Shown here: in pieces, positions 1 to 6,222 of the stretch
How positions within the stretch are numbered: the stretch's first letter is position 1
How the letters are laid out: each line of letters opens with the position of its first letter
Assembly: GCA_020048295.1 (NCBI GenBank)
Contig: JAIFMT010000103.1
Coordinates: 1 to 11,704, forward strand
Length of the DNA: 11,704 nt
Source: Rhodoferax sp.
Lineage (GTDB): Bacteria; Pseudomonadota; Gammaproteobacteria; Burkholderiales; Burkholderiaceae
Direction of reading: 5' to 3'
Translations under genes and position numbers: made by a program
Notes under the pieces: generated by a model
Database searches by the model: none
Told to the model about the DNA's origin: nothing
The model's input: the letters and a program-made list of their open reading frames with translations, nothing else

Positions 1-912
1 ACCGCCGTGGCCGTCATTTTGGTGGGCTTTGTGCTGTATGTGATGTTTGCGCGCGGCATGTTTGAGCAAACCCGCCAGCTGGTGCTGCTGACCGACGACT
101 CCGAGGGCGTGATTGTCGGCATGGACATGACGTTTTCAGGCTTTCCGATCGGCCGGGTGCGGCGCATTGAGCTGGCCGATGACGGCAAGGTGCGCATCAT
201 CATGGAAATACCGCAAAAAGATGCCAAATGGCTGCGCACCAGCAGCATCTTCACGCTGGAGCGCGGCATGGTGGGCGACACCCGCATCCGCGCTTTCAGC
301 GGCATTTTGACCGACCCGCCGCTGCCGGCCAACGCCGTGCGCGATTTGCTGCGCGGCGACATGGCCGCTGAAATTCCGCGCCTGATGGCCTCGGTGCGCG
401 CGCTGCTCGACAACCTGGAGAGCATGACCGGCGCAGAGTCGAGCATCAACGCCAGCCTGGCGCACCTGAAAACCGTCACCGCCCGCCTGACCAGCCGCTA
501 TGGCATGCTGACCGGCGTGCTGGGCAGCGAAGACAACGCCAAAAAAGTCATCACCACGCTGGACAACAGCAACGCCCTGCTGAAAAACGCCGACCAGCGC
601 CTGTTTGGCAAAGGCGGCGTGGCCGACGACACCCAGGCGACGCTGAAAACCACGCAAGCCACCTTGGCCAGCAGCCAGGCCGCGATTACCCAGCTGACGG
701 CACTGCTGGCTGATACGCGCGGCACGCTGGGCAAGGTGGATGCGGTGCTGGCCGAAGCGCAAGCGGTGGGTGCCAACGCCCGCGTGGCCAGCGCCGACCT
801 GGGGCAACTGCGCACCGAAGTCGAAGTCAACCTGCGCAAGATCAGCCAGCTGACCGATGAGATCAACCGCAAATGGCCGTTTGCCCGCGACACGGAGATC
901 AAGCTGCCATGA
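1..912 (+). CDS. MlaD/MCE-family lipid transport protein, 5' end missing
   Basis: The reading frame is open from base 1, so the gene starts upstream of the window; 303 residues are visible. The visible N-terminus (residues 1-16, AVILVGFVLYVMF) is the hydrophobic membrane anchor. Residues about 22-105 match an MCE/MlaD domain, with the characteristic stretch GMDMTFSGFPIGRVRRIEL. Residues about 120-295 are a long Ala/Leu/Thr-rich helical tail with few prolines, as in MCE proteins that form helical bundles or tunnels. Known role of the family: periplasmic, inner-membrane-anchored hexamers that bind phospholipid and work with an MlaE permease and MlaF ATPase in outer-membrane lipid transport; those partners would lie upstream and are not visible. 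The stop codon overlaps the next start (ATGA), indicating translational coupling. The family call is firm; which paralogue it is (MlaD, PqiB-like or another single-MCE protein) is not decidable. Confidence 0.85.
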   Translation, partial: TAVAVILVGFVLYVMFARGMFEQTRQLVLLTDDSEGVIVGMDMTFSGFPIGRVRRIELADDGKVRIIMEIPQKDAKWLRTSSIFTLERGMVGDTRIRAFSGILTDPPLPANAVRDLLRGDMAAEIPRLMASVRALLDNLESMTGAESSINASLAHLKTVTARLTSRYGMLTGVLGSEDNAKKVITTLDNSNALLKNADQRLFGKGGVADDTQATLKTTQATLASSQAAITQLTALLADTRGTLGKVDAVLAEAQAVGANARVASADLGQLRTEVEVNLRKISQLTDEINRKWPFARDTEIKLP

Positions 913-1619
913 AACATGTTTTCCCCGCCCTGATCGCCACGCTGCTGCTCGGTGCCTGTGCCAGCGCCCCACCACCGCCAGACTGGCAGGCCAACGCCTT
1001 TGCCGCGCTGGGCAGCGCCACCAGTGCCTATCTGGAAGGCAACAGCCGCGTGGCTGACTTTGAGTTCAAGCGTGCCAAGGCCGAAATTGCCCGCACCGGC
1101 CGGCTGGACCTGATGGCGCGTGCCGAGCTGGTGCGCTGCGCCGCGCAAGTGGCCAGCCTGGATTTCAGCGCCTGCACCGGCTACGAGGCGCTGGCTGCCG
1201 ATGCGCTGCCCGCCGAGCAAAATTACGCCAACTTTCTGGCAGGCCGCTGGGATCAGCTGAAACCCGAGTTGCTGCCACAGCCCTACCGGGAGTTGGTGGC
1301 ACAAGCGCGTGATACCGCCCAGGCAGCCGTAGCGCCAGGCAGCACTTCTGCCACAGCGCCCCCTGCCAACTCGCCATTGGTGAAGATCACAGACCCGCTG
1401 GCGCGCCTGATCGCCACTGCATTACTCTTGAAAACAGAGCGCGTTACGCTCGATGACATTGGGCTAGCAGCTGATTTTGCCTCTAATCAGGGGTGGCGCA
1501 GGCCGCTGCTGGCCTGGCTTGGCGTGCAGCTCAAGCGGGCGCAAGCCGCAGGTGATGCCAGCGCGGCGGCCAGCCTGCAGCGGCGCATCGACCTGGTGCT
1601 GCAAAGCCCGCCGCGCTGA
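909..1619 (+). CDS. Putative lipoprotein encoded next to MCE protein, function unknown
   Basis: 236 residues. The ATG at 909 is chosen because it overlaps the upstream stop in an ATGA junction and directly begins a lipoprotein signal: MKH, a hydrophobic stretch (residues 4-14) and a lipobox LGAC with Cys17 as the predicted lipidated residue. An in-frame start 36 bases upstream would lie inside the MCE gene and spoil the signal peptide. The mature part is mostly helical and Ala-rich, with a Pro/Ala/Ser/Thr-rich linker around residues 140-157. It does not resemble PqiC-type auxiliary lipoproteins, which often accompany MCE operons, so I do not assign that name. Position and lipidation suggest an envelope protein acting with the MCE transporter; this is inference. 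The stretch near 1419-1480 has AT-richer, unusual codons (CTA, TTA) compared with its surroundings. Confidence 0.8.
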   Translation: MKHVFPALIATLLLGACASAPPPPDWQANAFAALGSATSAYLEGNSRVADFEFKRAKAEIARTGRLDLMARAELVRCAAQVASLDFSACTGYEALAADALPAEQNYANFLAGRWDQLKPELLPQPYRELVAQARDTAQAAVAPGSTSATAPPANSPLVKITDPLARLIATALLLKTERVTLDDIGLAADFASNQGWRRPLLAWLGVQLKRAQAAGDASAAASLQRRIDLVLQSPPR

Positions 1620-1623
1620 GCTT

Positions 1624-1679
1624 GTCGCACGCCTGCCCAAAAAGTGCCCAATACGCGATATTCAGCTTTGACGTGCGAC
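1624..1679. repeat. 8-bp inverted repeat between convergent genes
   Basis: GTCGCACG at 1624-1631 is exactly complementary to CGTGCGAC at 1672-1679, with a 40-nt loop. It spans the 42-bp gap between two convergent genes, and its right arm lies in the last codons of the Cache-CheW gene. A transcript of either strand could fold it, but there is no U-run after either arm, so it is not a classical intrinsic terminator. It may be chance. Confidence 0.35.
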
Positions 1680-4034
1680 GGCCAGCAACTCTTGCGCCGA
1701 AAGAATGGGCACCAGCACCTCGCCAGATCGCGCAATGGTTGAGAACAAATGTGAGCCACTGGCTTGCTCTGCCAAGCGCTGTGTGCCAAACACCTGCATT
1801 TCAATCACCGGCCCCAGCCCAGTCACCAGCAAACCAAAATCGGCATCGTCATGGTGCAGCACCAGCGCATGACGCTGCCCGTTGCCCTGCCCTATTTCGC
1901 GCGTGCTGGCATTCAGGTCCAGCAGCGGCAAGGCCTTGTTGCCCCAGGTGGTGTAGCCAACATGGCGCTTGGCCATGGCGGCCCCCGTCAAGCCAATGGC
2001 GCGCGGCACGTCAATGCATTCAATGACATCCTTGGCAACGACACCCATCAACTGCTCACCAATATAAAAGCTGGCAATCTCGGTGCCGCCCGGCATGGCC
2101 ACCATGGTGTTGGCTGTCTTGTGGCCATTGGACGACAGCGTGCCACACGGCACCACAATGATGCCAATGATGGGCTCAACATAGGCATCGGTGGTCTTGA
2201 ATTCTCGGTAGCCACTGCCGGCGGTGGCACCCACCGAAAAACAGCGCTCACCCTGGGTCACCACACCCGACCAGTGCTGGCCCGGGGCCAGGTTCAACAC
2301 GGCAGCGGGCAAAGGCATGGGCAGCGCGCCCGTCTGGCTGATGGCCGATCCATCCGGGCGACAAAACAGCGCCAGCGCACCAGCCGCTTTGGGCAAGGCC
2401 GCCTCCAGCATGGCCAGAAATTGCGATGTGCTGTCAAATACCAGCCCGACACCGCCAACCACACGCCCGTTGTCGATGATTGGCGCGCTGAAGATATAGG
2501 TGCGCTCGTCGGCGTACAGGCCGCTGCGCTCGAAGGGCGAAACGGCATAGCCCATGGGCTCTCTGATGTTGAGACACCGATCCACCCAGGCTGCCGACAG
2601 CAACTGCCCTTCGATGGCAGTGTCGCGGCTGGCCGCAATCACCCGGCCCTGCGCATCAAACACAAACAGGTTGGCGTACACCGTGTAAAGGCCGTTGATA
2701 TGCACCAGCGTCTCGCGACAGGTTTGGGCATCCAGGGTGGCCAGCGCCGGGCTGGCCGCCCACCAGCGGCAGTCGTTGGCGCGCTCGTAGAGGTTGCGGT
2801 CAAGAATGTCCACCGCCAGCCCCGCCAGAAATTGCGCCTCATTGAGCAAACTGCTGGCCACCATCGTCAGCAGCTCAGCCGACGAGCGCTCGAACACCTC
2901 CTTGGTCTTGCGTCCGGTCAAGGCGATTTCTTCCAGCAGAGAGCGCGAGAACGCATTGGAGTCATCTGACTGCTGCACGCGACCATTCCAGACCAGCCGA
3001 TCCAGCCGATGCTGAATCTGCCGTGCCTGCTCCGGAATCGCCAGCAAGCGCTGCGAAAACACATTCTCGCCAGTGAAGTTGACACGGGAAGACGCTGTGC
3101 CACAGTCATCAAAAGCCATTTCTGCCACCGACAGCGCCACGGCAGACCAACCCGGCCCAGCGTAGCCCTGGTAGGGCGTGGGAAAGCGCTGTGAAAAAAT
3201 GTACTGAATGCCGCCCAGGCGCAGGGTTGCCGCGCCTTTGCGAATCGGCAGCAAGATGCCTGCCGGCAGCAGCACCCGGTCGCTGGACAGCAGAATCTGG
3301 CCTTGGGCGTTGAGGAAGGCCACGATTTCATTGCGCTCGCGCAGGTGCGCGAGGATGGTTCGCACCTCGGCGCGAATATCAAACTCAAGCACCAGCACCC
3401 CCACGGTGCTGCCGTGCGACTCGACCCGGTAGGCGTAGGTCAGCGCCACATCGCCACCGCAAAAGTCTGTGGCGGCGTAGGTTTCAACATATCCGTCGCG
3501 GGTGCTCCTGGCTTTTTGCAGGATGTCAGAAGTGGAACAGCCGCTAAAGCCGTCGTTCATGCGCACCAGCACCTGGCCGTCGGGGCGCATCAGAATGATG
3601 TCTTTGTAAACCGTGTATTTGCTGGTGTAGGACAAAAACCGTTGTCGCAAGCCTTCAAGTGCCGCTGTATCAGCGCTGGCGCAGGCACTCACAATGGCCA
3701 GGTCGGTGGCCAGAAATCCAATGTCAGCGGTGCGCTCGTACAAATTGCGGGTCAATACGTCAACCGCAATCTGCGCCTGAAAGTTCAGCACAGAAACCTC
3801 GTGCGCCATGGTTTCATCTGCCAGACAGGACAGCAATTCCCCGGTGAGATTCGCAAAACCCTGCCGAACGCCCCCCATGTCGGTTTTCAGGTTGGACAAG
3901 TGCCCCAGCAGTGACAGGGTGTCCCAGGTACCACTGAGGATGGCCAGTGTTTCACGGTGGTCATTGAGCGAACTCATGTAGCGCACAACGGGCGCCACGT
4001 GGTCAGAAAAGTGGATTCCTTTGTAGATCGCCAT
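1662..4034 (-). CDS. Tandem Cache-like sensor protein with C-terminal CheW domain
   Basis: 790 residues. It contains two homologous halves: LTRNLYERTADIGFLATD (94-111) matches LDRNLYERANDCRWWAAS (411-428), and the following YTVYKDIILMRPDGQVL (140-156) matches YTVYANLFVFDAQGRVI (450-466). The first repeat begins near residue 60 and the second near 381, each about 320 residues. This pattern resembles Cache-type ligand-sensing modules of chemoreceptors. Residues about 650-790 (IASFYIGEQLMGVVAKDVIE onward) resemble a CheW domain, the adaptor that links receptors to the kinase CheA. There is no signal peptide, convincing membrane helix, HAMP or MCP signalling domain, so the protein appears cytoplasmic, which is odd because Cache domains usually face outside. 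The ATG at 4034 lacks a clear Shine-Dalgarno sequence; Met20 is an alternative. It lies downstream of an MCP remnant on the same strand. A role in chemosensory signalling is inferred; the ligand is unknown. Confidence 0.8.
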   Translation of the reverse strand: MAIYKGIHFSDHVAPVVRYMSSLNDHRETLAILSGTWDTLSLLGHLSNLKTDMGGVRQGFANLTGELLSCLADETMAHEVSVLNFQAQIAVDVLTRNLYERTADIGFLATDLAIVSACASADTAALEGLRQRFLSYTSKYTVYKDIILMRPDGQVLVRMNDGFSGCSTSDILQKARSTRDGYVETYAATDFCGGDVALTYAYRVESHGSTVGVLVLEFDIRAEVRTILAHLRERNEIVAFLNAQGQILLSSDRVLLPAGILLPIRKGAATLRLGGIQYIFSQRFPTPYQGYAGPGWSAVALSVAEMAFDDCGTASSRVNFTGENVFSQRLLAIPEQARQIQHRLDRLVWNGRVQQSDDSNAFSRSLLEEIALTGRKTKEVFERSSAELLTMVASSLLNEAQFLAGLAVDILDRNLYERANDCRWWAASPALATLDAQTCRETLVHINGLYTVYANLFVFDAQGRVIAASRDTAIEGQLLSAAWVDRCLNIREPMGYAVSPFERSGLYADERTYIFSAPIIDNGRVVGGVGLVFDSTSQFLAMLEAALPKAAGALALFCRPDGSAISQTGALPMPLPAAVLNLAPGQHWSGVVTQGERCFSVGATAGSGYREFKTTDAYVEPIIGIIVVPCGTLSSNGHKTANTMVAMPGGTEIASFYIGEQLMGVVAKDVIECIDVPRAIGLTGAAMAKRHVGYTTWGNKALPLLDLNASTREIGQGNGQRHALVLHHDDADFGLLVTGLGPVIEMQVFGTQRLAEQASGSHLFSTIARSGEVLVPILSAQELLAVARQS

Positions 4035-4187
4035 ATGCCAACGCTGTCTGTAAGGGTATTAACTTGTGCATGTTACGCCGCTATTTTCTGAAACAGTGCT
4101 GCAATGCATTACTTTTTTGATAGCACAAAAGCGGTGCATTGCATGGGCCAACACGGTGCAGGCCGTCAGATGAAATGCCCCAATAAA
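4035..4187. other. Intergenic gap between MCP remnant and Cache-CheW gene
   Basis: This 153-bp stretch is AT-richer than its surroundings and should contain the promoter of the Cache-CheW gene. I find no confident -35/-10 pair and no convincing FliA-type flagellar promoter. Its main visible structure is the inverted repeat at 4100-4143. Confidence 0.5.
4100..4143. repeat. 9-bp inverted repeat, possible decayed intergenic repeat element
   Basis: TGCAATGCA (4100-4108) is complementary to TGCATTGCA (4135-4143), with a 26-nt loop. The interior sequence GCATTACTTTTTTGATAGCA (4106-4125) recalls, from memory, the small dispersed repeats of Comamonadaceae that contain a TTTTGATAGC core. There is no terminal U-tract, so a terminator role is not supported. 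Confidence 0.4.
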
Positions 4188-4610
4188 TCACCCCATTCGG
4201 CAGCCATGCACCAAAAGCGCTGCATCTGCGCTGGCGAAAACCCTCAGTCCATCTGACTCAGCGGCAAGTGCGACGATTTTTGGTTTATGCAGGCACACCC
4301 GCAGCATCAAGCGGCCAGCGGCTGGGCGGGTGTTGTGCGTGCCAATGGTGAACACCGCCACGGTCTGCACCAGGTCTTGCGCCTGCGACTTCAAGCTGCT
4401 GGCAGCTGCGGCCATCTGCTCGACCAGCGCCGCGTTTTGCTGCGTGACCTGGTCCATTTGCGTCACCGCCTCGCCGACTTGCGACACCCCCATGCTTTGC
4501 TCATCGCTGGCGTTGCTGATCTGGCCCATGATGCTGGTCACCTGCCCAATGGCGCTGACCACCTCGTTCATGGTGACACCGGCCTGGTCGTGCAGCAAGT
4601 TATTTTTGCG
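4188..4610 (-). pseudogene. C-terminal remnant of a methyl-accepting chemotaxis protein
   Basis: Read on the minus strand, bases about 4600 down to 4347 encode the end of an MCP signalling domain: DQAGVTMNEVVSAIGQV, then SNASDEQSMGVSQVGEAV, then TQQNAALVEQMAAAASSL, then QDLVQTVAVF. This is the standard last ~80 residues of a receptor's cytoplasmic helical hairpin. Everything upstream (sensor, membrane helices, HAMP, kinase-contact tip) is absent, because the zur gene ends at 4618 immediately before it. No start codon with a ribosome binding site serves the remnant, and the frame runs on past VAVF for about 50 residues without recognisable sequence to a stop at 4188-4190. I infer a truncated, non-functional gene. 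It lies on the same strand as the downstream Cache-CheW gene, so the two may once have formed a receptor-adaptor pair. The left boundary is the stop codon; the right boundary is approximate. Confidence 0.85.
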
Positions 4611-4617
4611 TGGCCCC

Positions 4618-5136
4618 TTAGCGGGTTGCCGCCGGTGATGCGTTCGCCGCACCGGCGCAATCGGCACACACACCGCGCACTGCCAGGTCCAGGCTCACGC
4701 CCTGGTATCCCAGCGCCTGCAGCGCCCGCAGCGCATGTTCGGCGGCCAGCTCCAGGTCCAGCGCGTCGGCTTGCAGCGCTGCTGCCAGCGGTTTGTCGCA
4801 ATGGCAGCTCTGGCATTCAAAGTGCGGCATGGCCCGCACGCTCTCGGGCATGGCCTGGTAGCGGCGCACCCGCTTGGCATCCACCCGACACAGCAGCAGG
4901 CCCACTTGCGTCAGCCGATCAATCAGCCGGTACAGCGTGACACGGTCCAGCGCCGCATCAGCGGCAGGCTTGGCCCCTGGCAAGCTGGCCAGCAACTCGG
5001 CGTGGGTGAAATGGCGCTGTGGATGCGCCAGAAACCAGCCCAACACCAGGCGCGCCGCCGCCGTGCGGCGCAAGCCGTGGGCTGACAGCAGCGTGTCGAT
5101 GGGGTCGGCTTGCACCGCGCTTGCAGAAGAAACCAT
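4618..5136 (-). CDS. zur: Fur-family regulator, Zur-like (zinc uptake repressor)
   Basis: 172 residues from the ATG at 5136. This start is chosen over one 13 codons upstream because it has a good ribosome site (GAGGTGG, 5152-5146, 9-nt spacing), while the longer form would begin inside the promoter/operator. The winged-helix part includes ALDRVTLYRLIDRLTQVGLL (about 62-81), the recognition-helix region of Fur proteins. Two CxxC pairs, Cys108/Cys111 (HFECQSC) and Cys157/Cys160 (CADC), form the structural zinc site of the family. Function as a zinc-responsive repressor is inferred from divergence with a zinc ABC transporter and from paired palindromes in the shared promoter region. The classic Fur His-rich segment before the first CxxC is short here (only His105). 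I cannot exclude another metal, but the neighbours favour zinc. It is probably autoregulated. Confidence 0.85.
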   Translation of the reverse strand: MVSSASAVQADPIDTLLSAHGLRRTAAARLVLGWFLAHPQRHFTHAELLASLPGAKPAADAALDRVTLYRLIDRLTQVGLLLCRVDAKRVRRYQAMPESVRAMPHFECQSCHCDKPLAAALQADALDLELAAEHALRALQALGYQGVSLDLAVRGVCADCAGAANASPAATR

Positions 5137-5161
5137 GGTGAATGACCACCTCAAATGAATT

Positions 5162-5189
5162 ATTATCGCAACCAAGTTGCATTAAACAA
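5162..5189 (-). promoter_or_regulatory. Predicted zur promoter
   Basis: On the minus strand TTGTTT (5189-5184) is followed after 16 nt by GATAAT (5167-5162), a plausible sigma-70 pair located 26 bp upstream of the zur start codon. The palindrome centred at 5174 fills the spacer, so a bound repressor would exclude RNA polymerase. Predicted from sequence alone. Confidence 0.55.
5164..5184. promoter_or_regulatory. Predicted Zur operator 1 (zur side)
   Basis: GCAAC-CAA-GTTGC (5168-5180) is a perfect 5-bp inverted repeat, extended by flanking TTA/TAA pairs after two mismatches (8 of 10 half-site positions pair). Fur-family dimers bind palindromes of this size. It agrees at 17 of 20 positions with the second copy at 5218-5237 in the same orientation. 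It overlaps the spacer of the predicted zur promoter, consistent with autorepression. Confidence 0.65.
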
Positions 5190-5206
5190 TGGCCACACAG
5201 CCATTG
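5187..5206. repeat. 7-bp inverted repeat between the two operators
   Basis: CAATGGC (5187-5193) is exactly complementary to GCCATTG (5200-5206) around a 6-nt loop CACACA. It does not share the GCAAC half-site of the flanking Zur-like palindromes, so it may be a site for a different regulator or a cruciform between the divergent promoters. Chance is possible. Confidence 0.45.
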
Positions 5207-5209
5207 CGC

Positions 5210-5215
5210 TATACT
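5210..5215 (+). promoter_or_regulatory. Predicted -10 element of the zinc operon
   Basis: TATACT is a good -10 hexamer. Transcription would start near 5221-5223, inside the second palindrome, leaving a leader of only about 15 nt before the ATG at 5237. The -35 region around 5187-5192 is poor, so the promoter may be weak or activator-assisted. Confidence 0.5.
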
Positions 5216-5238
5216 ATATCGCAACTCAATTGCATTAT
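5216..5238. promoter_or_regulatory. Predicted Zur operator 2 (zinc operon side)
   Basis: GCAAC-TCA-ATTGC (5221-5233) is an inverted repeat with one mismatch next to the spacer, extended by ATA/TAT flanks (5216-5218 and 5236-5238). Its centre at 5227 is 53 bp from the centre of operator 1, close to five helical turns, so both sites face the same side of DNA. It covers the predicted transcription start and runs into the start codon of the first operon gene, a position suited to repression. Confidence 0.65.
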
Positions 5239-5461
5239 GACGCATTCCACCCCCGCCCACCCGCACGTTCACAGCCACACCGGTCCTGGCGGTGCTGTCA
5301 CTGAACACGCAGACCAGCACTTGCCCACAGCGCTGGCCGTGCCGCTGGCGGGCAGCATTCTGGGCTGGCCGGCCTGGCTGCGGGTGGTGGCGGTGTTGCC
5401 GGTGCTGCTGCTGCTGTGGCTGGCAGTGGGCTGGGCCAGTGCCGAGGTCGCACCGTGGTAA
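5237..5461 (+). CDS. Small His-rich single-pass membrane protein heading the zinc operon
   Basis: 74 residues; not a family I recognise. The N-terminal part carries seven histidines in 28 residues (3, 8, 10, 12, 14, 24, 28), including the alternating run HPHVHSH at 8-14, a typical zinc- or nickel-binding arrangement. Residues about 48-67 (LRVVAVLPVLLLLWLAVGWA) form one hydrophobic membrane helix. The ATG at 5237 lies at the edge of the second Zur-like palindrome and has no Shine-Dalgarno sequence, fitting a very short leader. Its stop (5459-5461) overlaps the GTG start of the ATPase gene, so the two are probably translationally coupled. I infer a metal-binding accessory of the importer (a local zinc buffer or sensor), or a leader ORF used mainly for coupling. 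A spurious ORF cannot be excluded, but the His cluster followed by a clean membrane helix argues for a real protein. Confidence 0.65.
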   Translation: MTHSTPAHPHVHSHTGPGGAVTEHADQHLPTALAVPLAGSILGWPAWLRVVAVLPVLLLLWLAVGWASAEVAPW

Positions 5462-6222
5462 GGCTCGACAACCTGACCGTCAGCTACCGGCAGCACCCTG
5501 CGCTGCACCATATCAGCGGTGAATTTGCGCCGGGCTCGCTGACAGCGGTGATTGGCCCCAATGGCTCGGGCAAGAGCACGCTGCTCAAAAGCATCATGGG
5601 TTTGCTGCGTCCGGCGGGCGGCCAGGTCAAGGTCAGCACACCGCGACACAGCATCGCTTACCTGGCGCAGCTCACCGAAATTGACCGCAGTTTTCCGATG
5701 TCGGTGAGCGACTGCGTGCTGCTGGGCTGCTGGAGTGCGGTGGGCGCCTGGGGCCGCGTGCCACCTGCCTTGCTGCAACGCGTGGCCAATGCCATCACGC
5801 AGGTCGGGCTGGCGGGGTTTGAGCGGCGCACGGTGGGGTCGCTTTCCAGCGGGCAACTGCAGCGGGTGCTATTTGCCCGGCTGATGGTGCAAGATGCCCA
5901 GCTGATCTTGCTCGACGAGCCCTTCAACGCGATGGACTCGCGCACCACCGCCGCGCTGCTGACGCTGATTCACCAGTGGCACGCCGAAGGCCGCACGGTG
6001 GTGGCGGTGCTGCACGACGACGAGCAGGTGCGCCAGCACTTTCCGCAAACCCTGCTGCTGGCACGTGAGCTGGTGGCCTGGGGCAACACCGCACAGGTGC
6101 TGCTGCCCACGCATTTGCTGCGCGCCCGGGCGTTGGCCGAAGCCTGGGACGACAACGCTGACATCTGCCATACCGACGAGGTGGTGCAGGCCAGCGTCAC
6201 CGAGCCGGCGACCACCCCATGA
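5455..6222 (+). CDS. znuC: Zinc ABC transporter ATP-binding protein (ZnuC-like)
   Basis: 255 residues from a GTG at 5455, preceded by GAGG (5444-5447) at 7-nt spacing and overlapping the upstream stop (GTGGTAA). The ATG at 5416 in the same frame would give a non-homologous N-terminal extension inside the preceding gene. All ABC ATPase motifs are present: Walker A GPNGSGKST (34-42), Q-loop Gln72 (YLAQ), signature LSSGQ (130-134), Walker B LILLDEP (150-156) and H-loop His187 (VAVLHDD). It is the length usual for the ATPases of the metal (Zn/Mn) ABC family, and it drives the ZnuB-like permease encoded next, whose start overlaps its stop (ATGA). Substrate is inferred from context: divergent Zur-like regulator, His-rich partner and binding protein with three His and one Asp ligand positions. 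A manganese transporter of the same family is the alternative. Confidence 0.88.
   Translation: MVRLDNLTVSYRQHPALHHISGEFAPGSLTAVIGPNGSGKSTLLKSIMGLLRPAGGQVKVSTPRHSIAYLAQLTEIDRSFPMSVSDCVLLGCWSAVGAWGRVPPALLQRVANAITQVGLAGFERRTVGSLSSGQLQRVLFARLMVQDAQLILLDEPFNAMDSRTTAALLTLIHQWHAEGRTVVAVLHDDEQVRQHFPQTLLLARELVAWGNTAQVLLPTHLLRARALAEAWDDNADICHTDEVVQASVTEPATTP

Noticed and set aside
136..975. 279-codon minus-strand open frame across the MCE gene
   Set aside because: Antisense of a clearly coding MCE protein; the translation is Gln/His/Arg-rich low-complexity, typical of a shadow frame in GC-rich DNA.
1764..2969. 401-codon plus-strand open frame
   Set aside because: Antisense to the Cache-CheW gene, whose internal duplication proves the minus-strand frame; the plus translation shows only Gln/His/Arg-rich shadow composition.
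3303..3914. 203-codon plus-strand open frame
   Set aside because: Also antisense to the Cache-CheW gene, with no recognisable domain or start signal.
4287..4940. 217-codon plus-strand open frame
   Set aside because: Runs antisense through both the MCP remnant and zur, two unrelated coding segments, so it cannot be an ancestral gene.
5137..5175. 13-codon longer start for the Zur-like protein
   Set aside because: It would start inside the predicted promoter and operator, and the shorter ATG has a strong ribosome site.
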